Below are positions 7,820 to 17,288 of a stretch of DNA of 64,000 bases, in pieces; position 1 is the stretch's first letter; the number at the start of each line of letters is the position of its first letter. The DNA is from Bacteroidota bacterium (GTDB lineage Bacteria > Bacteroidota > Bacteroidia > Bacteroidales > GCA-2711565). The translations under genes were made by a program, and so were the position numbers. Under the pieces are notes generated by a model. The model did no database searches. It was not told where the DNA came from and saw only the letters and a list, made by a program, of their open reading frames with translations. Location: positions 1-64,000 of the forward strand of contig JAHIVC010000007.1 in NCBI GenBank assembly GCA_018816945.1. Direction: 5' to 3'.

Positions 7820-10800
7820 ATGAAGACACTACTAAAAATCAGTATTTTATTATTGTTCCTGAACACACAGGTATTTAGTCAAGGAACACAATTATTAAGG
7901 CAACCCACCATTTCTGCAAAAAACATTGTTTTTGTTTATGCAAATGATCTATGGAAAGTTGACCGAAACGGAGGTCAAGCAATGCGTTTAACTACATACG
8001 AAGGCGAAGAATCTCTTCCTCATTTCTCTCCTGATGAAAAATGGATTGCATTTACGGCCCAATACGGTGGCAACACTGATGTTTATGTAATTCCTGCAGA
8101 AGGAGGAACCCCAAAACGGCTAACCTGGCATCCGGGAGCAGACTTTGTAACAGGTTGGACTCCTGAAGGAGAAATCATGTTCCGATCTTCACGAATGGGT
8201 CAACCTACCAAAACAAATAAATTTTATAAAATTGGATTAAATGGCGGACTTCCTAAAGAAATTGATATACCGGGAGCAGCCTACGGCGAAATTTCACCCG
8301 ACGGTAAATTCATCGCCTATGTTCCAATTACAAGTTGGGATCCCGAATGGAGAAATTATCGAGGTGGTCAAGCTATGCCAATTTGGATTGTTGATATGGC
8401 CACAAAAAATTTGATCCGTACCCCACAACCTACACAAGAGCGACATTTAGATCCTGTATGGTTTCAAAATAAAGTGTATTATCTATCTGAGCGTGACTAT
8501 GCGAGTAATATCTGGTCGTTCGACCTAATTACCAAAGCTGAAGAACAAATTACTCATCACATGAAATTTGATGTAAAAAGTTTGGATGCTTGTAAGGATG
8601 CCATTGTTTACGAACAAGGTGGATATCTCCATTTAATTGACAATAATTCAAAAGAATCAAAACAGTTAAATATTGAAGTGAAAGGTGATATGAATTTTGC
8701 CATCACTCGTTGGAAAAATGTACCTGCCTCAGGTTTAACAAATGCCAATATTTCGCCTAACGGAAAACGTGCAATATTTGAGCATAGAGGCGAAATATTT
8801 ACGGTACCTAAAGAAGATGGAAACTGGCGTAATATTACTAATACTTCCGGAATAGCAGACCGTTCGCCAATCTGGTCACCAAAAGGGGATCAGGTTGCAT
8901 GGTTTTCGGACAATAGCGGAGAATATCAGCTTATGCTTGCCGATCAATACGGACAAAATATTAAACAATTCACTTTACCTAACCCTACTTTTTATTTTGT
9001 ACCCGACTGGTCGCCCGATGGAAAATACATTGCCTATACCGATACCGATTATAATATATGGATCATCGACCTCAAGAGCGGAGTTGTAAAAAAAGCGGAT
9101 ACCGATCGGTTTGCCCATCCTAATCGTGACATGAACCCTGTTTGGTCGCCCGATAGCAAATGGATCACTTATGCCAGACAATTGGATAATAGCTATAAAG
9201 CAGCCTTTGTTTATAATGTTGAAACAGGGGAGCGCATTCAACTTACTGATGGAATGGCCGACGTTAAGACTCCTGTTTGGGACAAAAGCGGTAAGTATCT
9301 TTATTTTCTTTCAAGCACCAATTATGGGTTAAAGACCGGATGGTTGGATATGAGCTCCTATGATCCAAGTGCTACCTATAGTTTATATTGTTTGATTTTG
9401 GAAGAAGGTGTCCCATCCCCTACTTTAGCTAAGAGCGATGATGAAGAAGTTATTAAAGCAAAAGAAGATACAAAGGAAGCTGATGCAAAAAAAGGCAAAG
9501 AAACTAAAAAACCTGAACCGACGAAAGAAGAGAAGAAAATTGCAGATATAAAGATTACCAAAACAAATATTGCCGAGCGAATTATCGCTCTAAATATGCC
9601 CAATCGAGATTATAATTCACTTATTTCGGGACCTGAAAATGCCGTTTTTGTTTTAGAAGCCATAAAAAACCAAACTGGATTGACCATGCTGAAATACGAT
9701 CTGAAAGAAAACAAATCGAAAGAATTCCTCGCCGGGGTGACTGATGCGGTTTGTTCTTCTGATGGAAATAATTTACTGTTTAAATCAGGTCAAACGTGGA
9801 GCATTGTAAGTACAAAAAGCACACCTAAAAAGGGCGATGGAGCTTTGAAACTTGATCTTAAAATCAAAATTGATCCTCAGGCCGAATATCATCAGATATT
9901 TAAAGAAGGATGGCGTTATATGCGCGATTTTCTTTATGTAAACAATGTTCATGGGGCACCATGGAACGATATCTATGAATGGTACTCACCCTGGATTAAT
10001 CATGTTCGCCATCGTACTGACTTAAATTATGTAGTAGATATTTTGAGCGGTGAAGTTTCTATAGGTCACTCTTATGTTTCCGGAGGTGACATGCCCGATA
10101 TAAATATGGTTCCTGTTGGATTGCTTGGTTGCGACTTTATTGAAGAAAATGGTTATTATAAAATCGCCAAAATTTACACCAGTGAAAGTTGGAACCCGGG
10201 TTTAAAAGCACCTCTTGCCATTCCCGGCATAAAGATAAAAGAAGACGATTATTTGCTTGCAGTAAATGGTCATGAGCTAAAAGCACCTACAAATCCTTAC
10301 AGCTTATTTGAGCAAACAGCCGGTATGCAGGTAACTATCAGTGTTAATTCGACCACCGATCTTTCAACCGCGAAAAAAGTGGTGGTTGAGCCAGTAAGAA
10401 GCGAAGCACAACTTCGAAACATCGAATGGGTTGAAAACAATCGCAGAACTGTTGATAAATTATCGGGAGGTAAATTGGCTTATGTTTATGTTCCTAATAC
10501 CAGCGGACCGGGATTCACCTCTTTCAATCGATACTATTTTGCACAGCAGGACAAAAAAGGTGCAGTTATCGACGAAAGAAACAACGGTGGAGGATCGGCG
10601 GCAGATTATTTCATTGACATTATGGCCAGACCGCTTTATGGTTATTTCAATAGTAGGGCTAATGACAACCGACCATGGACCACTCCGATGGCCGGAATTT
10701 GGGGGCCAAAAGTTATGATCATTAACGAAAGTGCCGGATCGGGAGGTGACCTGTTCCCTTATATGTTCCATAAAGCTAAATTAGGCCCAATGATTGGGAC

Positions 10801-11101
10801 ACGAACCTGGGGCGGATTGGTAGGCACCTGGGATACTCCTCCATTCATTGACGGTGGCAGAATGGTTGCTCCAAGAGGTGGATTTTATGATACTGATGGC
10901 AACTGGGCCGTTGAAGGGGTTGGCGTTGCTCCCGACTATGAAGTAATTCAGGAACCCAAATTGGTATTACAAGGCATCGACCCACAATTGGTAAAAGCTG
11001 TTGAAGTGGCAATGGAATTATTGAAAAACAATGAATTTCAGTTAAAACCGGAACCTCCGGCACCCATTCGCTCGTTACGTCCAAAAGGATTTAAGAAATA
11101 G
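7820..11101 (+). CDS. Tricorn-like S41 peptidase with signal peptide
   Basis: 1093 residues from the ATG at 7820. An upstream in-frame ATG at 7790 would place ten residues before the signal peptide and is less likely. The signal peptide (MKTLLKISILLLFLN) ends near a cleavage site before QGTQ. WD40/PD40 propeller repeats fill about residues 30-490 (patterns such as SPDGKYIAYTD and SPDSKWITYA), followed by a charged Lys/Glu-rich linker, a Tricorn C1-type helical region, a PDZ domain (about 760-840) and an S41 catalytic domain. The catalytic serine lies in NESAGSGGD; DERNNGGGSA is a second conserved block. It probably degrades peptides in the periplasm. The terminator at 11121 follows. Confidence 0.9.
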   Translation: MKTLLKISILLLFLNTQVFSQGTQLLRQPTISAKNIVFVYANDLWKVDRNGGQAMRLTTYEGEESLPHFSPDEKWIAFTAQYGGNTDVYVIPAEGGTPKRLTWHPGADFVTGWTPEGEIMFRSSRMGQPTKTNKFYKIGLNGGLPKEIDIPGAAYGEISPDGKFIAYVPITSWDPEWRNYRGGQAMPIWIVDMATKNLIRTPQPTQERHLDPVWFQNKVYYLSERDYASNIWSFDLITKAEEQITHHMKFDVKSLDACKDAIVYEQGGYLHLIDNNSKESKQLNIEVKGDMNFAITRWKNVPASGLTNANISPNGKRAIFEHRGEIFTVPKEDGNWRNITNTSGIADRSPIWSPKGDQVAWFSDNSGEYQLMLADQYGQNIKQFTLPNPTFYFVPDWSPDGKYIAYTDTDYNIWIIDLKSGVVKKADTDRFAHPNRDMNPVWSPDSKWITYARQLDNSYKAAFVYNVETGERIQLTDGMADVKTPVWDKSGKYLYFLSSTNYGLKTGWLDMSSYDPSATYSLYCLILEEGVPSPTLAKSDDEEVIKAKEDTKEADAKKGKETKKPEPTKEEKKIADIKITKTNIAERIIALNMPNRDYNSLISGPENAVFVLEAIKNQTGLTMLKYDLKENKSKEFLAGVTDAVCSSDGNNLLFKSGQTWSIVSTKSTPKKGDGALKLDLKIKIDPQAEYHQIFKEGWRYMRDFLYVNNVHGAPWNDIYEWYSPWINHVRHRTDLNYVVDILSGEVSIGHSYVSGGDMPDINMVPVGLLGCDFIEENGYYKIAKIYTSESWNPGLKAPLAIPGIKIKEDDYLLAVNGHELKAPTNPYSLFEQTAGMQVTISVNSTTDLSTAKKVVVEPVRSEAQLRNIEWVENNRRTVDKLSGGKLAYVYVPNTSGPGFTSFNRYYFAQQDKKGAVIDERNNGGGSAADYFIDIMARPLYGYFNSRANDNRPWTTPMAGIWGPKVMIINESAGSGGDLFPYMFHKAKLGPMIGTRTWGGLVGTWDTPPFIDGGRMVAPRGGFYDTDGNWAVEGVGVAPDYEVIQEPKLVLQGIDPQLVKAVEVAMELLKNNEFQLKPEPPAPIRSLRPKGFKK

Positions 11102-11120
11102 GAATTGATTAAAGATAAGA

Positions 11121-11158
11121 AAGGTCACTTCGAGCAAGTCGAGAAGTGGCCTTTTTTA
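11121..11158 (+). terminator. Rho-independent terminator after the Tricorn-like gene
   Basis: AAGGTCACTTC pairs with GAAGTGGCCTT (11-bp stem with one G-U pair), followed by a run of T. It lies 20 bases after the stop codon. Confidence 0.8.
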
Positions 11159-11276
11159 TTTGGTTCCGACACTATCATCCTTCCCTGCCATTGCGATAAA
11201 GAAAGTCCCAACTCAAACACATTCCAAAAATCCCTATATTTATCAAGACCTTAATTTGAAATATAATTATCCTTGT

Positions 11277-12224
11277 ATGAAAACTCAATTATTTAAATTT
11301 ATATTCCTTGATATCTTAATAATCATTGGATTAACCGCTTGTACACCTACCCGGAAAAAAACGCAAAATGATTTCAGTCCAAAACTTCAGGCCCTTTCAC
11401 TGATGGGAGATTCCTTATTCTCTGCTTCTCCATCCGAAAAGGTTACTAAAGATTATGAGCTGGCAAAAACAATTTATGATGCCGACACCAGAAACCCAGA
11501 CAATTTAATATGGCTGGGACGTTGGGCCGCTTATACCGGCGATTATTTGGGTGCGATCAAAATTTTTACCAAAGGCATTGAGCAGTTCCCAAATGATGCA
11601 CGTTTTTATCGCCACAGGGGACATCGATATATCAGCATTCGTAAATTTGATGATGCAATTGCTGATTTTGAGTATGCCATGACACTTATCCAAGATCAAC
11701 CGGATGCAGTTGAACCTGATGGAGTGCCTAACACGATGAACCGACCTATTAGTTCCTTGCATTCGAATATCAGATATCACCTGGGTTTGGCTTATTATTT
11801 AACCAACCAACCGGATAAGGCATTAGAAGTTTATAAAACGGATATTAATTTGGCCACAAACGATGATAAAATAGTATCAACAAGTCATTGGTTGTATATG
11901 ACTCTCCGATTACTGGGACAAAATGAAGAAGCGAAAAAAATGCTTGAACCCATTACCCGTGAGATGAATATCATTGAAAACTTTGATTATCACCAATTAT
12001 TGTTGTTATATAAAGGTGAAATAATCGACACTGATTTACTGGGTGAAGATTATACAGTTACTATTAGTGAAGGCATGGCTTATGGTATCGCAAACTGGTA
12101 TTATTATAATGGTCAGACAGATAAGGCTAAAGCAATGCTTGAGAAGATACTTAGCGGTAAACAATGGGCCGCTTTTGGCTATATTGCTTCTGAGGTCGAC
12201 TATTCACGACGTTTTAAACCTTAA
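11277..12224 (+). CDS. TPR-repeat lipoprotein
   Basis: 315 residues from the ATG at 11277. This start gives a lipoprotein signal (hydrophobic run then lipobox LTAC near residue 20); the longer frame back to 11160 would run into the terminator region and mask the signal. Several TPR-like helical pairs follow, for example the segment with GRWAAYTGDYLGAIKIFTKG, then DARFYRHRGHRYISIRKFDD and YHLGLAYYLTNQPDKALEVY. TPR lipoproteins usually act as scaffolds at the membrane. No catalytic motif is visible. It has no close operon partner. Confidence 0.85.
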   Translation: MKTQLFKFIFLDILIIIGLTACTPTRKKTQNDFSPKLQALSLMGDSLFSASPSEKVTKDYELAKTIYDADTRNPDNLIWLGRWAAYTGDYLGAIKIFTKGIEQFPNDARFYRHRGHRYISIRKFDDAIADFEYAMTLIQDQPDAVEPDGVPNTMNRPISSLHSNIRYHLGLAYYLTNQPDKALEVYKTDINLATNDDKIVSTSHWLYMTLRLLGQNEEAKKMLEPITREMNIIENFDYHQLLLLYKGEIIDTDLLGEDYTVTISEGMAYGIANWYYYNGQTDKAKAMLEKILSGKQWAAFGYIASEVDYSRRFKP

Positions 12225-12572
12225 GGGAATTTACAATATTAATTATTGCTGATGTAATATACTTAATGAAGTAATGAAAGAAGTATGCGACTTTTCCTTT
12301 TTAGTATTTTGCTGTGTTAAACCAACAAAAATAGGTGCTGAACCCAAGAGGTTCATGATTGAAAAAAGGGCTCAGAAAGTCAGTAAAAATAAACTCATTT
12401 TTTCTTACAAAATTACATTTTTAAAAATCTATGAATGGTTAGATTTTAATTAAGTTTCAGTTCACCTGATTTTTAAAAGCTAATTTCTGTCCTTCACAAT
12501 AGGCTTGTAAATAACACGTAACAATTAATATATAAATTACAGTCCTTTTTTATATATTTAACTTCAATTTTT
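12225..12572. other. Noncoding gap with no clear element
   Basis: This AT-rich stretch of about 350 bases holds only a short hairpin (GAACC-CAAGA-GGTTC near 12340). It separates the TPR lipoprotein from the truncated VOC fragment and might contain the decayed 5' part of that gene, but no recognisable reading frame for it was found. Confidence 0.4.
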
Positions 12573-12770
12573 ATGATTAATTACCGGGTTCAGAATATTG
12601 AAGGTCTTGTAAAAAAATTAAAAGCTAATGGCGTAAACATTCTTGATGAAATTGAAACCTTTGATTATGGAAAATTTGTCCACATAATGGATTTTGAAGG
12701 AAATAAATTAGAACTTTGGGAACCCATTGATAGCGTATTTACAAAAATGGGCGAAAAAACTACCAAGTAG
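12573..12770 (+). pseudogene. Truncated VOC/glyoxalase-family protein (C-terminal half)
   Basis: 65 residues that match the last half of VOC (glyoxalase/bleomycin-resistance fold) proteins: MINYRVQNIEGLVKKL, then a conserved block around YGKFVHIMDFEGNKLELWEP with the usual metal-binding Glu in LELWEP. A normal member has about 120-130 residues with a first beta-alpha-beta-beta-beta module that is missing here. The in-frame codons upstream of the ATG read as a hydrophobic run without family similarity. It is best read as a remnant, although a short translated product cannot be excluded. Confidence 0.65.
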
Positions 12771-12798
12771 TAATAAAACTTAGCGTACGATAAAGTTT

Positions 12799-13428
12799 AT
12801 GAATAAATATTCGGAAAATTGGCTGGAAGATGAATTAGCATTGCTAGAAGAATTAAACCATCCCATGAAAATCCAACAATATCTTGATAATATTGAATAC
12901 GATTCGAAATCCGACACCCGATCACCAAGATATGTAATGATTGAAAAAAGTGCTCATTGCTTTGAGGGTGCAATGTTTGCGGCAGCTTGCCTTCAAAACA
13001 TTGGATATAAACCACTAATTATCGATTTACGCGCGGTGAATGATGACGACCACGTCATTGCTGTTTTTCAAAAAAACAAGCTTTGGGGTTCTATCGCAAA
13101 ATCAAATTTTACCACGTTAAGGTATCGTGAACCTGTTTATAAAAGCTTACGTGAGCTGGCAATGTCGTATTTTGATTTTTATTTTAATACTGCCGGTCAG
13201 AAAACACTACGTGAATATTCCATTCCACTAAACCTTAAACAATATGATCATATTCATTGGATGACGACCGATGCAGATTTAGAGCATATTGGCGACAAAC
13301 TTGATAGCATGAAACATAATCCGCTCATCAGTAACGAAGCAGCTTCAGAACTTTCGGAAGTTAGCCCGTATTTGGTTGAAGCAGGATTAATGGGTTCGAA
13401 TCCCGAAGGTTTGTTTAAACCGGAATGA
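12799..13428 (+). CDS. Transglutaminase-like domain protein
   Basis: 209 residues without a signal peptide. A cysteine in SAHCFEGAMFAAACL (near residue 54) and a histidine in DDDHVIAVF (near 87) are placed like the Cys-His pair of the transglutaminase/cysteine-peptidase fold, and W95 in KLWGSIAK would follow the usual pattern. The C-terminal third is helical and unassigned. The family assignment rests on this pattern alone. It starts 28 bases after the VOC remnant and could share its transcript. Confidence 0.5.
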   Translation: MNKYSENWLEDELALLEELNHPMKIQQYLDNIEYDSKSDTRSPRYVMIEKSAHCFEGAMFAAACLQNIGYKPLIIDLRAVNDDDHVIAVFQKNKLWGSIAKSNFTTLRYREPVYKSLRELAMSYFDFYFNTAGQKTLREYSIPLNLKQYDHIHWMTTDADLEHIGDKLDSMKHNPLISNEAASELSEVSPYLVEAGLMGSNPEGLFKPE

Positions 13429-13484
13429 TTAAGAACCTCAAATATGAAATGATGGTTTTATTAGAAATTTATTCTCTTGCTTAG

Positions 13485-14621
13485 TTGAAAAGACACATTA
13501 TCATAATAGCAATACTACTAATCTCAGGATTATTTCATGTTTATCCGAATAATCAGATTGAAATAAGCCTTCTTACCTGTTCAAGTGGTTCTGAATCCTA
13601 TACTGCTTGGGGACACAGTGCCCTTAGAGTCATTGATAAAAACAAATCACTCGATATTGTTTATAATTTTGGTCTTTTTGATTTTAACACACCCAACTTT
13701 CACTTAAAATTTATCCGGGGTAAATTAAAATATCATTTAGGAATTCAATCAACCATAGATTTTTATGCGACTTATAAAGCTGAAAACAGACAAATTATTG
13801 AACAAAAACTGAGTCTTACCGATGAGAATGAAACTAAAATTATTGACAGATTGACTTATTTATATAGACCAGAAAACAGATATTACTATTATAATTTTAC
13901 AAAGAAAAACTGTACAACCGAATTACGGGATTTAATTTTTGGAGAAATTGGATTCGAATTTCAAAATAAAAAAATAAGCAAGACCTACAGAAACCTGATC
14001 AATGAATCACTTACGGATAATCAATGGTTAAAATTAGGAATTAACCTAATTTTCGGAAAAGGAGTAGATGATGAAATTGATCGATTTAAAAGCATGTTTT
14101 TACCGGATTATCTTTCTAACGAAATAAATGAAGTAGAAGCAAACAACAAGAAATTGGTAGTTAGCCAAACAATCTACAATAAAGTTGATCAGAAAAAATC
14201 ATCAGGACTAATCTTATTGAATCCTGCAATCATCTTTTCAATATTACTCATTTTAACCACCCTATTTAAATCAAATAAAATTCAATTCTCAATTTTCTTT
14301 ATTATCGGTTTAACGGGAATTTTGCTTTTATCCATTTGGTTATTGACCGCACATCTAGAATCGAGAAACAATTTCAATCTTCTTTGGTGCAATCCTTTAT
14401 ACCTTTTATCGGCAATCCTTCTTTTCAAAGAAAATAATAAATTCGAAATATATTTGGCTATGGTTTTGCAGGCTTTAATCTTTGTCATTTTTATCGTCTG
14501 GATATTCAAGATTCAAAGTTGGGAAATTGAATTCCTGCCTATTGTCGCAATTTTAACCCGATATAATATTCGAACTATTAAAAAAGGATATAGGAATAGG
14601 ATAATATACAGAAAATGTTAA
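13485..14621 (+). CDS. lnb: DUF4105 / Lnb-like membrane protein, probable lipoprotein N-acyltransferase
   Basis: 378 residues from a TTG start. A signal anchor (residues 1-20) precedes a periplasmic DUF4105 domain with the family blocks SSGSESYTAWGHSALRV (histidine near residue 45) and KKNCTTELRDL (cysteine near 145), probably the catalytic His/Cys pair. The C-terminal part has about five membrane helices (residues about 240-370). DUF4105 proteins of Bacteroides were recently described as the lipoprotein N-acyltransferase Lnb, which replaces Lnt in this phylum. The assignment to that role is by family and length; several DUF4105 paralogues exist per genome, so the exact function is uncertain. 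Confidence 0.7.
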   Translation: MKRHIIIIAILLISGLFHVYPNNQIEISLLTCSSGSESYTAWGHSALRVIDKNKSLDIVYNFGLFDFNTPNFHLKFIRGKLKYHLGIQSTIDFYATYKAENRQIIEQKLSLTDENETKIIDRLTYLYRPENRYYYYNFTKKNCTTELRDLIFGEIGFEFQNKKISKTYRNLINESLTDNQWLKLGINLIFGKGVDDEIDRFKSMFLPDYLSNEINEVEANNKKLVVSQTIYNKVDQKKSSGLILLNPAIIFSILLILTTLFKSNKIQFSIFFIIGLTGILLLSIWLLTAHLESRNNFNLLWCNPLYLLSAILLFKENNKFEIYLAMVLQALIFVIFIVWIFKIQSWEIEFLPIVAILTRYNIRTIKKGYRNRIIYRKC

Positions 14622-14692
14622 ATACAATTTGATAATTAATTGGGTTTTTATAAGAGGTTAGCGTATATAAATAAAACGAAAAAAACAAAACA

Positions 14693-15052
14693 ATGATAAA
14701 AGCAATAAATTGGAAGGATGTACCCGAAGAACAAGTTAATCCATACATGAAAAGAAAGTTGGTTTATGGGGATAAAGTGATGATTGCCAAAATGAGATTC
14801 AAAGATGGGTTCGTGGTACCTTTACACAGTCATGAAAATGAACAAATCACTCATGTTACTTTTGGCAGCATGCGTTTCTGGTTTGGTGATGACAAAAAGG
14901 AAGTTGTAGATCTTCATGAGGGCGATACCATTGTGATTCCTGCAAACTTGCCTCATGAAGCCTTAATGATTGGTGATGTTGAAGAAACCGATACCTGGGC
15001 CCCTCCACGTATAGATTGGTTGGATGGAACGGATCATTACTTAAAAAGATAA
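14693..15052 (+). CDS. Cupin-domain protein
   Basis: A 119-residue single-domain cupin. Motif 1 is HSHENEQITHVTFG (metal ligands His, His, Glu); motif 2 is PANLPHEALM with the last His. The metal site looks complete. It ends one base before the SDR gene begins, so the two are co-transcribed and may act on the same small carbonyl or keto-acid substrate. The reaction cannot be named from sequence. Confidence 0.8.
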   Translation: MIKAINWKDVPEEQVNPYMKRKLVYGDKVMIAKMRFKDGFVVPLHSHENEQITHVTFGSMRFWFGDDKKEVVDLHEGDTIVIPANLPHEALMIGDVEETDTWAPPRIDWLDGTDHYLKR

Positions 15053-15053
15053 T

Positions 15054-15815
15054 ATGGATTTAGGCATCAAAAACAAAAAAGCACTCATTATGGCTTCGAG
15101 TAAAGGCTTGGGCAAGAGTGTGGCACTGGAACTTGCAAGGGAAGGTGCAGAAGTAATGATTTGTGGAAGAACCGAGACCGATCTTATCGAAACGGCTAAT
15201 GAAATTTCACAGATTAATAATGCAAAAGTGTATTATGTTGTCGGGGATGTATCTATTGCATCAGATCGTCATAAAATCTTAACCGAAGCCAAGTCAAAAA
15301 TGGGAATGGTTGATATTTTGGTAACCAATTCGGGAGGGCCACCATTTGGCGACTTCGATCAGCATAATGAACAGGATTGGGAACAAGCCTATCGTTTATT
15401 GTTGGAGAGTGTTGTTGGAATGATCAAAAGGGTATTGCCCGATATGAAAAAACAAAAATGGGGCAGGATCATCTCGATCACTTCTCAAGCTGTAAAACAA
15501 CCTGTTGAAGGTTTAATATTATCAAATTCGATACGGGCATCGGTGGTAGGATTGGTCAAGACGCTTTCGAATGAGCTGGGTGCTTATAATATTACGGTTA
15601 ATAATGTGATGCCGGGATATACACAAACCAAACGATTAGAAAATCTGATTGCTAAAAATCCTAATTTGCTGAAAATAACCGAAGAGATTCCTTTGGGCCG
15701 AATTGGGAAACCTGAAGAATTTGCAGCAGCAGTCGTTTTTTTAGCAAGTGAAAGAGCAAGTTATATAACCGGAGTTTCTTTGCCTGTCGACGGTGGGTGG
15801 ATCAAAGGAATTTAG
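15054..15815 (+). CDS. SDR-family oxidoreductase with non-canonical active site
   Basis: 253 residues with a Rossmann fold. The cofactor motif is ASSKGLGKSVA (near residues 14-24) and the NNAG equivalent is TNSGGPPFGDF. The catalytic Ser is in ITSQAVKQP, but the YxxxK pair is replaced: the helix reads LSNSIRASVVG, with Arg in the region of the Lys and no Tyr. I recall a sub-branch of SDRs with SNTIRAG at this position, often annotated as 3-oxoacyl-ACP reductase; its true activity is open. Neighbours are a cupin (1 base upstream) and an EamA transporter. Confidence 0.8.
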   Translation: MDLGIKNKKALIMASSKGLGKSVALELAREGAEVMICGRTETDLIETANEISQINNAKVYYVVGDVSIASDRHKILTEAKSKMGMVDILVTNSGGPPFGDFDQHNEQDWEQAYRLLLESVVGMIKRVLPDMKKQKWGRIISITSQAVKQPVEGLILSNSIRASVVGLVKTLSNELGAYNITVNNVMPGYTQTKRLENLIAKNPNLLKITEEIPLGRIGKPEEFAAAVVFLASERASYITGVSLPVDGGWIKGI

Positions 15816-15842
15816 TAATATCATTGCAAAACATTTCATATT

Positions 15843-16757
15843 TTGATTAAACCTTTACAAGATAAAAACAAGTTTTTAGGTTATGCATTTGCATTGCTTG
15901 CTACCGCCTTATGGTCGGGTAATTTTATCATCGCCCGGGATTTATCCACGAGCATTCCTCCTGCAAGTATTGCTTTTTGGAGATGGACGGTTGCCCTTAT
16001 TGTAATTACGCCATTTGCTTTAAAATCGTTGATTAAAGATTGGGAAATTATTAAAAAAAATCTTCCTTATTTAATGATTACTTCAGTCTTAGGAATCACT
16101 GTTTTCAATACGCTGATTTATATTGCCGGTAGAACCACAACAGCCACAAACCTTTCATTGATTGCCATTAGCTTTCCAATTTTTATTTTTATTTTTTCAA
16201 GGATCTTTTATAAGGAAAGAATTTCTCTCAATAAGGTGATTGGAATTATAATGGTCGTTGTAGGAGTATTATATATAATTACAAAAGGATCAATTTCTGT
16301 ACTCTTAAATTTATCTTTTACCATTGGCGACATTTGGATGTTGATAGCTTCCATCATTTTTGCAACCTACAGCCTTTTACTAAAGCGAAAGCCAAAAGAA
16401 ATGAGCATTTGGGCATTTCAAATAGCGACTTTTTCTCTGGGATTAATCTTCTTATTTCCTTTTTTCATCTGGGAATATTCAACAGTGTCCTCCATTGTAT
16501 TCGATACAAATTCCATCATTTCAATTTTGTATATTGGCGTTTTCGCTTCGCTGACTGCATTTGTTTTGTGGAATAATGCCATCCTGATAATTGGCCCGAC
16601 AAAAGCCGGAATGATTTATTATACCTTGCCCCTCTTTAGTGGATTTTTAGCATTCGTAATTTTAAAAGAAAGTATAGGATTGATCCATTTGTTAAGTGCC
16701 CTGCTGATTATTTCTGGTATACTGATCGCTAATTATGAACTCAGAAAAATAAAATGA
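15843..16757 (+). CDS. EamA/DMT-family transporter
   Basis: 304 residues, TTG start, ten hydrophobic segments arranged as two EamA repeats (about 10-140 and 160-300). Typical features are the N-terminal ALLATALWSGNFIIARDL and the second-half block TKAGMIYYTLPLFSGFLAF. Drug/metabolite transporters of this type export amino acids or other small metabolites; the substrate cannot be predicted. It begins 27 bases after the SDR gene and may belong to the cupin-SDR transcript. Confidence 0.88.
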   Translation: MIKPLQDKNKFLGYAFALLATALWSGNFIIARDLSTSIPPASIAFWRWTVALIVITPFALKSLIKDWEIIKKNLPYLMITSVLGITVFNTLIYIAGRTTTATNLSLIAISFPIFIFIFSRIFYKERISLNKVIGIIMVVVGVLYIITKGSISVLLNLSFTIGDIWMLIASIIFATYSLLLKRKPKEMSIWAFQIATFSLGLIFLFPFFIWEYSTVSSIVFDTNSIISILYIGVFASLTAFVLWNNAILIIGPTKAGMIYYTLPLFSGFLAFVILKESIGLIHLLSALLIISGILIANYELRKIK

Positions 16758-16769
16758 CCTAAATGAACC

Positions 16770-17282
16770 TTACTTTAACAGAAATTCAGGATTCAATAAA
16801 TTTTCAGGCATTTCATTTTCAAACCAATTGCCTCCCAAATACTTTTCGTGAACAATTACCGGATCAGACTTCCAGCACTCAAGGTGAAGCATAGCGTTTT
16901 TGCCGTATTTTAATTTTTGTACATAAACAGGGTCCTTCTCCCCTATTTTATCTCCGTCCAACACCTGACCGACTAATGCAACCACCTGCCCTTCGCTGAT
17001 TAAATCACCCACTTTCACATTGGGATTTGCAACTTCTCCATATTTGATATAAAAATCATCCGACTTTACTATAACCTGGTAAGTGACATTCCAGTAATGA
17101 ACAAAATCGGGATGGGTCATTATTTCAACAGCAACAACCTCTCCGTCTGTTATTGCATAAATTTCTACATTTTTATTTGAATATAAATCAATCCCACAAT
17201 GATGACGGTCTCCCCGATCTTCCCAGAAAGAACCCTGCCCGGTGACAGGGATTTCTTTCATTACTTTTAATGGTTTGATCAT
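16770..17282 (-). CDS. M23-like peptidase-fold protein, catalytic His missing, no signal peptide
   Basis: 170 residues with a LytM/M23 beta-sheet domain. The first two zinc ligands are present as H28 and D32 (HHCGIDL). In the second motif (usually HxH) the sequence is M131-L132-H133 followed by LE, so the third zinc ligand is kept while the general-base His is Met. No signal peptide is visible, unusual for a cell-wall hydrolase. It may be an inactive zinc-binding relative. It lies 6 bases downstream of the M14 peptidase gene, on the same strand, and is probably co-transcribed. Confidence 0.75.
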   Translation of the reverse strand: MIKPLKVMKEIPVTGQGSFWEDRGDRHHCGIDLYSNKNVEIYAITDGEVVAVEIMTHPDFVHYWNVTYQVIVKSDDFYIKYGEVANPNVKVGDLISEGQVVALVGQVLDGDKIGEKDPVYVQKLKYGKNAMLHLECWKSDPVIVHEKYLGGNWFENEMPENLLNPEFLLK

Positions 17283-17288
17283 ATAAAC

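Noticed and set aside
10460-10771. Minus-strand frame of 103 residues
   Set aside because: Antisense to the S41 catalytic domain of the Tricorn-like gene.
11160-11276. Longer N-terminus for the TPR lipoprotein
   Set aside because: It overlaps the terminator tail of the preceding gene and would bury the lipoprotein signal that starts at 11277.
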